Assembly (NCBI GenBank): GCA_002317135.1
Contig: DCIX01000027.1
Location: forward strand, 589 to 25,231
Reading direction: 5' to 3'
Length of the DNA: 24,643 nucleotides
Source: Bacteroidales bacterium UBA1715
GTDB lineage: Bacteria; Bacteroidota; Bacteroidia; Bacteroidales; UBA1715
Part shown: positions 15,032 through 23,859 of the stretch, in pieces
Position numbering within the stretch: position 1 is the stretch's first letter
How the letters are laid out: every line of letters starts with the position of its first letter
Translations under genes and position numbers: made by a program
The notes under the pieces: model-generated
The model's database searches: none
Told to the model about the DNA's origin: nothing
What the model saw: the letters and a program-made list of their open reading frames with translations, nothing else

Positions 15032-17767
15032 ATGAATACAATTAAAACAATACTTTGTAGTACTCTATTGTGTATCTCCGGCGGAAGTTTTGCACAGACA
15101 GAAGCAATAGACAACTACAAAAGAATAATAACCGATGTCTTTTCTGGGATTCCTACACAAAAAATCACAACAGGACTCCTTATCGAAAAAGCAATCCCAA
15201 CCGTTGACATTTCAAAATATGACGGTTACTCCAATAGTGATACCGCAGATTTTTCTATATGGAAAAAAATCTATGCTGAATATTACTTCGCTCACAATGA
15301 CTATGCAAATATTCAATATCGAGACAATTTTGACAAGCAAAATAGTGATTCTACAAACATCTCATTAGGATTGCTTTGTTTTGAGTACAATCAAATAAAA
15401 GCAAGTGCATTGCAAGCAAGACAAATTGTAATGGACAGTGTTAGCGGTAAGTTTATCGACAGAACTAGTTCTGAGGTACAAACCTTGGACAAACATAGTT
15501 GTGCGGCATTTTCACCTATGTGTAATCAGAAAAAAACTGGTACGTTTATATTTTCCATTAGTTCTGAAAATATGATAGGTAATCTATGTACGCAAATACA
15601 GGAACTTTCCGTCAATTTTGATGATGGTAGAGGATTTATAACAATCCACCCCAATAAAGAATATGTTGTAAACTATGATGAACCAGGTATAAAAACCATA
15701 CAAGCACAATTTACCGTTCAAAATAAACCATATCGCTGCTTTAGTTCTTTAATTATAGAGGGAGACTCGTATGCATTCCCTTCTTTACTTAAAAGCTCAA
15801 CTATAAGTATAGAACCAGACGAAGGTCCTACTGAATATTATAGCAATGATCTTAAAGCAGAATATGCCATTTTTAACAGATGCGAATCCGATGGAAAAAT
15901 CCGTAAACCATATATTATCGTTTCTGGATTTGATCCAATGGATAAAAACAGAATGGTTGACGATGGAAATAAAGTAAACCTATATCGTGTATCAAACAAA
16001 AATGGATATTTGGATCAACTTCGTAACGACGGCTACGATATTATTATCTATCGTTCAAAAGAAAGCACTCGCTCAATTATTGATAACGCGTTGAATCTGG
16101 TTTCATTTATTCAAAAGATAAACAATGAAAAGACTTCGAACAACGAATTAATAATAGCGGGCGCAAGTATGGGCGGATTGGTCGTTCGATACGCACTAAC
16201 CTATATGGAACACAATAAGATAGATCATCAAACAAAGTTATTTATCTCTGTTGATTCACCACAAGAAGGTGCAAATGTGCCACTTGGAATCCAATATATG
16301 GTCAAATATCTCAATAAAGACTTGCTTGATGCTATTGATGCACTAAAACAAGCAGAGAAAGAAATGCTCAACAGCGAAGCGGCAAAACAAATGTTATTGT
16401 ACCACCATTCTGGAATGAGTGGAAAAACAGCACAGTGTGCACAAGAACGAACTGATTTTCTTGCAGAGCTGAGAAAAATTGGAAATTTTCCGAAACAATG
16501 TAGAAGTATAACCATATCTATGGGAAGTGGTGCAGGAAAGACGCAAGGTTTTAATGATGGTGCATTGTTATTAGATAAAGATCCACAATTATCTCTCCTT
16601 GTACCTGGATTGACACCTGTTCCGCGCCTTACTTGGGAATTTTCGGTGTATGCCGCTCCTAAAAATACAGAAAAGACCATTTACAAAGAGTCTGTAAAAA
16701 TGCAAACATGCTATCGTCTGTTGGGTAAAACCTATTGCAATTCATTATCGAATATAGCGACAAGAAATGTGGTAGTAAACAACACTATGCCAATAGATAA
16801 CGCTCCTGGAAGTATTCAGAATCTCCATAATACAGGTGCATTCAGAGGAAACGGAAGTGTGTTGGGACTTGATTATCTTGATATTATCGGATATCTTGGA
16901 GATATAGATTATGATTCACATCCAGATAATTTCATTCCAACATTTAGTGCTTTAGGATTACAAAACATCAATAATCCACAGTTACATGCGAAAAACTATC
17001 TTGTTAGTTCAGGAAAATTCAACCGAATTTCCGATCATGTTTTTGTAAAAAACAGCGATAACAACATTTCCTTATTCGATGTTCTATATGTTGAAGACGA
17101 CAATCTTGATCACATCTATGATGACCACAAAGAAGGTGTTTTCTCCGAAGATATGATTTCTTATATGCTTGAAGAGTCCTCTCCCGAAAACGTCTACATA
17201 GAAAATAAAACCTATTCAGACGGCCATAGAAGTGCTATAGAAGCACCCAAAAGCGTATTCATTGGCAACAGTGTTGACAATATAAATTACAATAATGGTG
17301 ATGTTATTGTCGAAAATGGCGCAAAAATGTCTATTTTAGCAAATGAAAAGATAATTCTTGCATCTGGAATGAAAATTTCTAAAGGATCAACATTTAGTGC
17401 AAAAATTGGGAACAACACCTATTGCGATGCAACAAATGGCAATTACATTAAGTCTGCAACAATTGATTTTCTAGAGGATGAAACTGATGAGAATTACAAA
17501 GAGAGCAACACCCTAGTTGAACTTATTAAAGATTATTCTGAGGCCGTTATTGTATATCCAAATCCAGTAACAACAACTCTGCTTATCTCTTCTAATAAAA
17601 CAGATAATAAGGTTACTATTTTTAACTTACATGGAAAGAAAATGCTATCAAAATCATTCGCAAAAAACACAGAAATTGATTGCACACAATTACCTTCTGG
17701 AATGTATATGGTACAAGTAATACAAAAGAATGGAACCATTATAACAAAGCAAATTCTAAAACAATAA
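15032..17767 (+). CDS. T9SS-exported alpha/beta hydrolase (PGAP1/lipase-like nucleophile elbow)
   Basis: This is a 911-residue secreted enzyme candidate. The signal peptide is MNTIKTILCSTLLCISGGSFAQ. An N-terminal region of about 270 residues includes a PKD-like stretch. An alpha/beta-hydrolase core then begins near KPYIIVSGFDPMD. LIIAGASMGGLVVRYAL has the G-x-S-x-G elbow with nucleophile Ser379; the following ISVDSPQEGANVPLG is the SxDSPxxGA segment seen in lipases of the PGAP1/triacylglycerol-lipase group. Candidate acid and His residues (for example SDHVF near 670) cannot be fixed by eye. A short beta-solenoid repeat lies at about 740-800 (VIVENGAKMSI, KIILASGMKISKGSTFSAKI), and a T9SS type A sorting domain at about 840-911 (VYPNPVTTTLLI ... 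VTIFNLHGKKM ... LPSGMYMVQVI). The substrate is unknown; esterase or lipase activity is inferred. It is the middle gene of the operon, with 4 bases to the next. Confidence 0.87.
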   Translation: MNTIKTILCSTLLCISGGSFAQTEAIDNYKRIITDVFSGIPTQKITTGLLIEKAIPTVDISKYDGYSNSDTADFSIWKKIYAEYYFAHNDYANIQYRDNFDKQNSDSTNISLGLLCFEYNQIKASALQARQIVMDSVSGKFIDRTSSEVQTLDKHSCAAFSPMCNQKKTGTFIFSISSENMIGNLCTQIQELSVNFDDGRGFITIHPNKEYVVNYDEPGIKTIQAQFTVQNKPYRCFSSLIIEGDSYAFPSLLKSSTISIEPDEGPTEYYSNDLKAEYAIFNRCESDGKIRKPYIIVSGFDPMDKNRMVDDGNKVNLYRVSNKNGYLDQLRNDGYDIIIYRSKESTRSIIDNALNLVSFIQKINNEKTSNNELIIAGASMGGLVVRYALTYMEHNKIDHQTKLFISVDSPQEGANVPLGIQYMVKYLNKDLLDAIDALKQAEKEMLNSEAAKQMLLYHHSGMSGKTAQCAQERTDFLAELRKIGNFPKQCRSITISMGSGAGKTQGFNDGALLLDKDPQLSLLVPGLTPVPRLTWEFSVYAAPKNTEKTIYKESVKMQTCYRLLGKTYCNSLSNIATRNVVVNNTMPIDNAPGSIQNLHNTGAFRGNGSVLGLDYLDIIGYLGDIDYDSHPDNFIPTFSALGLQNINNPQLHAKNYLVSSGKFNRISDHVFVKNSDNNISLFDVLYVEDDNLDHIYDDHKEGVFSEDMISYMLEESSPENVYIENKTYSDGHRSAIEAPKSVFIGNSVDNINYNNGDVIVENGAKMSILANEKIILASGMKISKGSTFSAKIGNNTYCDATNGNYIKSATIDFLEDETDENYKESNTLVELIKDYSEAVIVYPNPVTTTLLISSNKTDNKVTIFNLHGKKMLSKSFAKNTEIDCTQLPSGMYMVQVIQKNGTIITKQILKQ

Positions 17768-17771
17768 TTAT

Positions 17772-18527
17772 ATGAAGAAGTATTTGTATTTACTACCGCT
17801 TTTTTTCTCAAGTTGTTCATCGATGTATATACCATCGATGCCCAATGCTCCCCTATTTACAGAGAAAGGTGACGCTCAAATCGAAACCTCAGTAAGCACA
17901 ACAAGCTTGCAAGCATCTGCCGGTTACGCATTCTCAGACGGTTATTCTCTTTTGGTTGCAGGAAATCTTTCTTTTGGTAATGTGTGTAACTATAATGATC
18001 TTTTCACAGAAAAAGAATACGAATCTGCAAATAATAGTTACCTCAGTATCGATCTCACAACTCATGGCAGATATAGTCACCGAAATTCAGAGATAGCGGT
18101 TGGTAAATACAATCTTCTCCATAACGACAAATGGATTTTAGAAGCCTTTATTGGTGGCGGATATGGTCGAGCAATTGATAAAGATTTCTCAAACAAATAT
18201 GCCGTAGGATTTGTTCAAGCAGATTTAGGCCAACGTATTGGTATCCTTGATTGGGGAACAGTTTGTCGTCTATCATCTACCTTCCACAATTACACTGGTA
18301 TAGATAAAAATGACAAATCCTTTTCTAACAACTTTACATTGTTTCATATTGAACCTATGGCATTCGTTCGAATTGGTGGAGATCACTTCAAGTTTATACA
18401 TAGAGCAGGACTATCATTGCCAATAAAAACTTCAGCCTATAGAGATACAGAAAATACTGTTGCAGACAAAGATTATTCAAGAACGACTATGTTGCATATT
18501 TCATTTGGTGTGCATTATACATTTTAA
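17772..18527 (+). CDS. Lipoprotein with outer-membrane beta-barrel-like body
   Basis: A 251-residue predicted lipoprotein: MKKYLYLLPLFFSSC with Cys15 as the lipidated residue, followed by SSMYIPSMPNAPLFTEKGDAQ, an opening I associate with uncharacterised Bacteroidetes envelope proteins. The rest is a run of alternating polar/apolar strands rich in Gly, Tyr and Ser (LQASAGYAFSDGYSLLVAGN, WILEAFIGGGYGRAI, AVGFVQADLGQRIG). It ends HISFGVHYTF, with the terminal Phe expected of barrel proteins inserted by the BAM complex. This suggests a small barrel anchored at the outer membrane, but lipidated barrels are uncommon and a periplasmic beta-sandwich is possible. It begins 4 bases after the hydrolase gene, so it may help localise or display the two products encoded upstream. 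No known function is recognised. Confidence 0.83.
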   Translation: MKKYLYLLPLFFSSCSSMYIPSMPNAPLFTEKGDAQIETSVSTTSLQASAGYAFSDGYSLLVAGNLSFGNVCNYNDLFTEKEYESANNSYLSIDLTTHGRYSHRNSEIAVGKYNLLHNDKWILEAFIGGGYGRAIDKDFSNKYAVGFVQADLGQRIGILDWGTVCRLSSTFHNYTGIDKNDKSFSNNFTLFHIEPMAFVRIGGDHFKFIHRAGLSLPIKTSAYRDTENTVADKDYSRTTMLHISFGVHYTF

Positions 18528-18541
18528 AGTATAATGTGGTT

Positions 18542-18570
18542 ACGAAGGGATTTTTATTTTCTACCTTCGT
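18542..18570 (+). terminator. First, weaker hairpin after the secreted-protein operon
   Basis: ACGAAGG (18542-18548) pairs perfectly with CCTTCGT (18564-18570) around a 15-base AT-rich loop and is followed by TGGTTTTGTGTTT. It sits 14 bases after the last stop codon. The large loop and broken U-tract make it a weaker terminator than the hairpin just downstream. Confidence 0.4.
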
Positions 18571-18583
18571 TGGTTTTGTGTTT

Positions 18584-18617
18584 GGAGGGTGTATCAAAAT
18601 GACATGCCCTCCTTTTT
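18584..18617 (+). terminator. Rho-independent terminator of the secreted-protein operon
   Basis: GGAGGG (18584-18589) pairs with CCCTCC (18607-18612), with possible extra TGT/ACA pairing inside, and is followed directly by five Ts. It lies 56 bases past the stop of the lipoprotein gene. Confidence 0.72.
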
Positions 18618-18694
18618 GTATACAAATAACCACAAATAGTAAGGACGGAACATACTCCACTTACATTTACTAAATTCGTTTATTGGAATAAAAT

Positions 18695-18716
18695 GAGACG
18701 TATGATTATACGCCTC
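18695..18716 (-). terminator. Hairpin terminator of the 1688-residue surface-protein gene
   Basis: Read on the minus strand, GAGGCGTAT and ATACGTCTC form a 9-bp stem (one G-U pair) with a 4-base loop, followed by ATTTTATT. The G-U pair becomes an A-C mismatch on the plus strand, so the hairpin is better formed in the minus transcript. It starts 9 bases after that gene's stop codon, facing the terminator of the convergent operon. Confidence 0.6.
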
Positions 18717-18725
18717 AACTGTTCC

Positions 18726-19509
18726 TTATTTAATCACAACTGCAAACGACTCGTTTCCAACCTTCACGAAGTATGTGCCGTCCAAACGAACAAAGATTTC
18801 GTTTTCATCAGCAACATTGGCGATTGTACGACCATTGTTGTCGTAAATCGTTATATCGTCACCTTCGGCATTCTTCACATAGATTGTATGACCGACTGCA
18901 TAAACCACAACTTGATTTTCAAGATTTTCTACTATTGTTGGATTTTCATCATCATTCTCTACTTCTGCAATATTTGAGATAGCCATAACAAATGGTCCCG
19001 ACTCTACCTTCATGAATTGTGTCTTTGGATTTATCTCCTCTGACAAGACAATACCGATATAGTAACCTGTCGTTCTCTTTACTGGCTCCAAATCTGTTAT
19101 CGCCGTAACATTCGATGGCAATGTCGCTATCGTATCAAGCATAAACACCGTGCCGACCTTATACTCGCGGTAGATTACAAATGATGAGAAGTCCAAACCT
19201 TCGTATTCGTCCCATTCCAAGTTGTAGGTATTGTTCATACCCATGTTCTTTCTCAAGTGGATGGTCTTGTGGTGGGCACTCATCTCTGTTTCCGTACCAC
19301 ATACGTCTGTGGCTGTCATCTTGTATCTCCATGCACGCACATTTGGATCGGCTTCCAAGTCTTCATATACACTCAACTCTGAATATGGAACCCTGTCAAC
19401 CATCTCGTAGATGTCCTTGCCTTCCGTTTCACGGTAGATTGTATAGTAGTCTATCAAATCCGTATTTTCCTTCAACCAGACTACCAAGTTCTTGCCTGTT
19501 TCCTGACTT
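18726..19509 (-). repeat. Direct repeat copy 1: conserved C-terminal cassette
   Basis: This segment aligns with 23860-24643 at a constant offset of 5134 bases with no net insertion or deletion. Positions 19180-19277 are identical to 24314-24411 (98 bases). It encodes the FN3-like region and the sorting domain. By my count the two encoded 253-residue tails differ at about 18 positions. Confidence 0.93.
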
Positions 19510-22500
19510 ACTGTTACCAACGAGATTTCTGGTTGTTTCAACGCGATGCTTGGAACTGTTACTGCAAGACTTGCTTTACAGTTCGTCTCTGGATTTACTA
19601 CCTCCAATGTGTAATCTCCTGCATAAACATCCGTCAAGTTCTTCGTAGCACGGCTGTTGCTCCATTTGTAGATTAAATTGTCAGCTCCACTTATAATTAC
19701 CGCACCGTTGTTCTCGTTACAAGCAGTTTCAATTACATCAGAAATCTTCACTACCGGAGCATCTGGTTCCGTTAATACTACCGAAGTTTCTACCTTACAA
19801 CCAGTTTCATTGTTTATTACAACCAAATTGTATTCACCACTAGCAATATTTATAAGACTACGGGTTGTAGTATCATTATTCCAGATGTATGTAAAATTTG
19901 TTCCGCCACTTATGCCTGTTATAATTGAGCCATCTGCATTCCCGCAAGTCGGATTTGTAATAATTGTATTTACCACAATTTCTTGTGGTTGCAACACACT
20001 ATACATTTTTTGATACATACACCCTTCAGCATCTTCAATTGATGCAATATAATTACCAGCTTTTATAGAAAATAAGGTATCATTGGACTCTTCAAGACCT
20101 ATCCATTGTATCGAATAAGGTTCTGAAGCATTAGCTATATATAACGCTATTTGTCCATCACTTTCCCCATAACAACTGACATTTGTAATCGTTTCCGATA
20201 CTACAATATTACAAGCAAATTCTACAGTTGCTTTTGCTTGTAATGATTTCTTTTCACCATTTGCAAGTGTTGCTGTCACAGTAATCTCGCTTTCACCCTC
20301 ATATTCATATACTGTAAGAAATAGTTTTTGCTCACTAATTGCCGCGCTAACAACATTTGGAGTTGAAGATGTTGCCGTAAATATCAAATCTCCACCTTCT
20401 GTAGAATGAAAGAGTTTAGACAAATCTATTGGAGCAACTTCACGAGATGTTTTTAATATAGGGATGATTAGCTTATCTACTGCAAGAACCTTTTCTTTCT
20501 CCTTAAAGTTTGCAGTTACTGTTGTGTCTTTTGTTACAATAAATTGAGTCTTACTTTCAGTGGAACCATTGCTCCAATTAACGAATTCATAACCTTCATA
20601 AGCAACAGCTTTTAATGTTACCGTTGATTTATATTCAAAGATTCCACTCCCTTCAACTACACCATTTTCGGAAATAACAGAAACTTCATATTTATTAATA
20701 ATCCATCTTGCCCAAAACTGTTTATCGCCCAAACTACCCGCTTCAATTTCTGTTACAGGCAGGCCATCAAAATAAGAATTACTATACCAACCTTTAAAGG
20801 TATAGCCCTCTAATTTTAGATTTTTTGGAAGTGGAACAGCAACTCCATACGAATACTCTGTCACTTTTTCATCTAATATATTTCCACCACTTGTATGCAA
20901 TGTAACTGTATAATTTTTAGTCACCCATTTGGCATAAAAAATCCTATTTCCAACATCATCCATTGCAATAGAATACACTCGCTCTCCAGAACAATCTTCT
21001 TCCTCGTACCAACCAGCAAAATCATAGCCTACCTTAGTTACATCTACAGGCAATGTTGCACCATAACCAAAAGTATATGAGATAACATTACCACTATTAA
21101 TATAACCACCATTAGGTATAAGATTCACATCATAACTGTTCACAAGCCATTGAGCATAAAAAGTTCTTGAACCAACTGACGAAACAGGTATCTCGGTATA
21201 TTTAGAGCTAGTATAATTAGAATTATCATACCATCCATTAAAACGACATCCTTTTTTTGTAACATTTGCTGGCAACGATGCCGTTTCTCCTTCTACATAA
21301 TATGTTATAATGCTATCGGTTGTACTTCCTTCATTAAAATTGAAAAATACAGGACTACAAGGTAAAACAGCACCTAACTCAGCACTTTCTTCCCCAAAAA
21401 CCTTTAAATATGGGTAATACATATATTTTTTTAAGTCCTTTACCTCAAAAGGCATAATTGCCCAATCAGAAGAAAATAAATCGTTTGGCATTGTTCCATT
21501 GCACAATTCTTTCGTTTTTCTACCTTCTACATAACCCAATAAATCAATATTATTACTCCCTTTCACCGTACATCTTTCAGAGTCGTAATAACAATATTCA
21601 ACAGTTCCTTCTCCTGCAATAGCACCTAAATTGGCTACACCTTCAACTTCACCTACATTTATACAAAAACGAACAGGATAACCAATAGCCCAACCAACAA
21701 TACCTCCATTATGATACCCCGTAGAGTTTATCAAACCCATATTATAACAAGATTCTATTCGCATAGGACCAGCCCCACAAATTCCACCATTACCTCCTGC
21801 ACCAGAAATAGTACCTTTATTGCAACAGTTTTTCACTAAAGAATTAAAAGACCCACCATATCCACAAATTCCAGCAGCCCAACTTGATGCAGATATAGAA
21901 CCTTCATTGTAACAACCTATAATTTCCTCTCCTTCCATTCGTCCACAAATACCTCCAACAAATTGATATCCATTTATTGTAGCATAATTCTTACAATTTC
22001 TAATAATACCCATTGATGCACCACAAATACCACCAACATTTTCCCTACCTTGAATAAGACCTTGTTTTAAAACCACATTCATTACCAAACTTGTAGGCGC
22101 GATTAATTTAAAAATACCAACGGAATCCATATCCGGATAATCCATAACAAATCCAGAAAGACACTTGTTATTACCACTAAATTTACCAGTAAATTCTTGT
22201 ATTGGAACCCATGCACCAATATCATGTATGTCTTGCATTACAACATAATTAGCAGAAGTATTTTCCTTAACCCTGTTTAATTCAGACAATGTGTATATTG
22301 GAATATATGTTTCCCAATCAGGCTGATTATTACCAAAATTATATAACAAATTCTTTGCTATAGGATGTTCGTGCATCCACATTAAACGAGGATATCGACC
22401 ATTTATAGTATATCCAAAAACAGTATCATCTGAATTTATACTTGACTCTATCAATGAGTTACCTTTCACCCAAATTGATTCGTCTAAATTCATTAGAAAA

Positions 22501-23792
22501 CCACTACATAGATTTTCCGTAGAAATCCCTGTTCCATACTCATCTGATACCCAAGAGACATTACTGTCATAATAATTATTATCTATCGTTTGAGAATCAT
22601 CTAAACTACTCCAAGAAAGAGGTGCAAACATCGATTCTGCATGTACAGGACCAACATTAATACAGGACAACATCGAACAATTATTTGATAGTTCACCTAT
22701 GCCACAGACCTGATTTTCTCCCCAAATTGTGCCTGAATTAATATTGTTTTTTAATACAACATTAGAATCACTACAACCTATAATTCCAGCAGCTTTTTCT
22801 TTGGTACTAATATCTCCACTATTATAGCATTCTTCTATCAAGATATCACCACCACGACCTACAATACCGCCAGAAACAAAATTATTATCTATTTTACCAC
22901 CATTAAGACATCTTTTTACAGAAACAGAAATATTTTCAATTAATCCCAAAATACCTCCAGCATAAGAAACAGATTGTATGGCACCCTTATTCTCACTATC
23001 TTCAATTATCACATGATATGTTTCTCTATTATAAGCAGAAACAGAGCCAAACAAACCACCGGCAAACTCTCCATAAACATCACCATAATTAACACATTGA
23101 CTAATACTTATATTTGTTTCGTAACCATTTCCAAATAATCCTCCAACATTATTTGTAGCTGAAACCTTAGCATAATTAATACTATTCTTTATCGTATTTA
23201 ATAACTCTTTCGAAGACGATCCCAATGCACCAATAAGTCCCCCAACATTCCTGTTCCCTTGTACGCGACCTGCCACACAACAACCATCGATTATTGATTC
23301 ATAAGCTTGACCAGCTAAAACTCCAACATTGTCAAAACCAGAAATAAAACAATCCAACAAAGTGAGATTTTTTACTGTCGCATTTAATAACGTTGAGAAA
23401 AAGCCACTACTATTGGAGCTATTCATATATATTCCAGAAACAGAATGACCATTACCATCGAACACACCACTAAATTGAGAAATCGATATCCATTCTTGCA
23501 ATCCAACAACTTCATAATCGTTTCTCAAATCTCCATTAGTGTCCAAAACTCGTTCATTTAAAACAATATCTGCAAGTAATACAACATTTGCAGAACACAT
23601 TGCTTCATTACTATTAACTAAATTACGGAAAGTCTCTAAGTCAGTAGAATTTTCTATTACATAATAACCTTCATATTCTAAGGATAAACCATACTCTTCA
23701 AAATTGCCATTAATTTGAACGAATGTAGCAAAAGATTGAGTTACATAAACTAACATAGAAATTAGTATAAGTAAAAACAAACGAACTTTCAT
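18726..23792 (-). CDS. Large surface protein: GLUG repeats, InlB-type repeats, SprB repeats, FN3-like region and C-terminal sorting domain
   Basis: A 1688-residue exported protein with signal peptide MKVRLFLLILISMLVYVTQSFA. Two GLUG-type blocks (about 100-465 and 490-800) are each introduced by an F-x-G-x-F-x-G-N segment and carry many VGGLIG/VGGICG units. Each closes with a W/YP segment. Three InlB-type (Listeria-Bacteroides) units follow (about 830-1035, recognised by FNGWY, FAGWY, FKGWY and FYAQW, FYAKW, FWARW), plus a divergent fourth (EFVNWSNGS ... TVTANF). A linker near 1100-1190 leads to three SprB-like units (1190-1415; C-x-x-x-x-G-x-I, Y-x-W, AG-x-Y). Fibronectin III-like sequence (1420-1620) and a sorting-domain-like tail (about 1627-1688; VVVYAVGHTIYVKN, ITIYDNNGRTI, GTYFVKVGNESFAVVIK) complete it. 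Probably T9SS-exported and surface-displayed. No enzymatic motif is seen. It is the downstream member of a tandem pair. Confidence 0.92.
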   Translation of the reverse strand: MKVRLFLLILISMLVYVTQSFATFVQINGNFEEYGLSLEYEGYYVIENSTDLETFRNLVNSNEAMCSANVVLLADIVLNERVLDTNGDLRNDYEVVGLQEWISISQFSGVFDGNGHSVSGIYMNSSNSSGFFSTLLNATVKNLTLLDCFISGFDNVGVLAGQAYESIIDGCCVAGRVQGNRNVGGLIGALGSSSKELLNTIKNSINYAKVSATNNVGGLFGNGYETNISISQCVNYGDVYGEFAGGLFGSVSAYNRETYHVIIEDSENKGAIQSVSYAGGILGLIENISVSVKRCLNGGKIDNNFVSGGIVGRGGDILIEECYNSGDISTKEKAAGIIGCSDSNVVLKNNINSGTIWGENQVCGIGELSNNCSMLSCINVGPVHAESMFAPLSWSSLDDSQTIDNNYYDSNVSWVSDEYGTGISTENLCSGFLMNLDESIWVKGNSLIESSINSDDTVFGYTINGRYPRLMWMHEHPIAKNLLYNFGNNQPDWETYIPIYTLSELNRVKENTSANYVVMQDIHDIGAWVPIQEFTGKFSGNNKCLSGFVMDYPDMDSVGIFKLIAPTSLVMNVVLKQGLIQGRENVGGICGASMGIIRNCKNYATINGYQFVGGICGRMEGEEIIGCYNEGSISASSWAAGICGYGGSFNSLVKNCCNKGTISGAGGNGGICGAGPMRIESCYNMGLINSTGYHNGGIVGWAIGYPVRFCINVGEVEGVANLGAIAGEGTVEYCYYDSERCTVKGSNNIDLLGYVEGRKTKELCNGTMPNDLFSSDWAIMPFEVKDLKKYMYYPYLKVFGEESAELGAVLPCSPVFFNFNEGSTTDSIITYYVEGETASLPANVTKKGCRFNGWYDNSNYTSSKYTEIPVSSVGSRTFYAQWLVNSYDVNLIPNGGYINSGNVISYTFGYGATLPVDVTKVGYDFAGWYEEEDCSGERVYSIAMDDVGNRIFYAKWVTKNYTVTLHTSGGNILDEKVTEYSYGVAVPLPKNLKLEGYTFKGWYSNSYFDGLPVTEIEAGSLGDKQFWARWIINKYEVSVISENGVVEGSGIFEYKSTVTLKAVAYEGYEFVNWSNGSTESKTQFIVTKDTTVTANFKEKEKVLAVDKLIIPILKTSREVAPIDLSKLFHSTEGGDLIFTATSSTPNVVSAAISEQKLFLTVYEYEGESEITVTATLANGEKKSLQAKATVEFACNIVVSETITNVSCYGESDGQIALYIANASEPYSIQWIGLEESNDTLFSIKAGNYIASIEDAEGCMYQKMYSVLQPQEIVVNTIITNPTCGNADGSIITGISGGTNFTYIWNNDTTTRSLINIASGEYNLVVINNETGCKVETSVVLTEPDAPVVKISDVIETACNENNGAVIISGADNLIYKWSNSRATKNLTDVYAGDYTLEVVNPETNCKASLAVTVPSIALKQPEISLVTVSQETGKNLVVWLKENTDLIDYYTIYRETEGKDIYEMVDRVPYSELSVYEDLEADPNVRAWRYKMTATDVCGTETEMSAHHKTIHLRKNMGMNNTYNLEWDEYEGLDFSSFVIYREYKVGTVFMLDTIATLPSNVTAITDLEPVKRTTGYYIGIVLSEEINPKTQFMKVESGPFVMAISNIAEVENDDENPTIVENLENQVVVYAVGHTIYVKNAEGDDITIYDNNGRTIANVADENEIFVRLDGTYFVKVGNESFAVVIK

Positions 23793-23812
23793 AAGTTTTT
23801 TTATAAAATAAA

Positions 23813-23832
23813 GGCGAGGTAAAAACCCCGCC
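23813..23832 (-). terminator. Intrinsic terminator or attenuator between the tandem surface-protein genes
   Basis: On the minus strand GGCGGGGT and ACCTCGCC form an 8-bp stem (one G-U pair) around a TTTT loop, followed by TTTATTTTAT. It lies 27 bases after the stop of the right-hand paralog and ends about 20 bases before the ATG of the 1688-residue gene, so it is also in that gene's leader if the two are co-transcribed. Confidence 0.7.
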
Positions 23833-23859
23833 CTAAATTAATTGTTTATCTTTTCATAT

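Noticed and set aside
16228..16680. 150-codon minus-strand frame inside the hydrolase gene
   Set aside because: It is antisense to the catalytic region of a clearly coding gene, with no supporting features.
21500..23450. Regularly spaced similar segments, considered as a CRISPR array or DNA satellite
   Set aside because: The similarity is at protein level (GLUG units VGGLxG/VGGICG) with irregular spacing and divergent DNA, inside one open frame.
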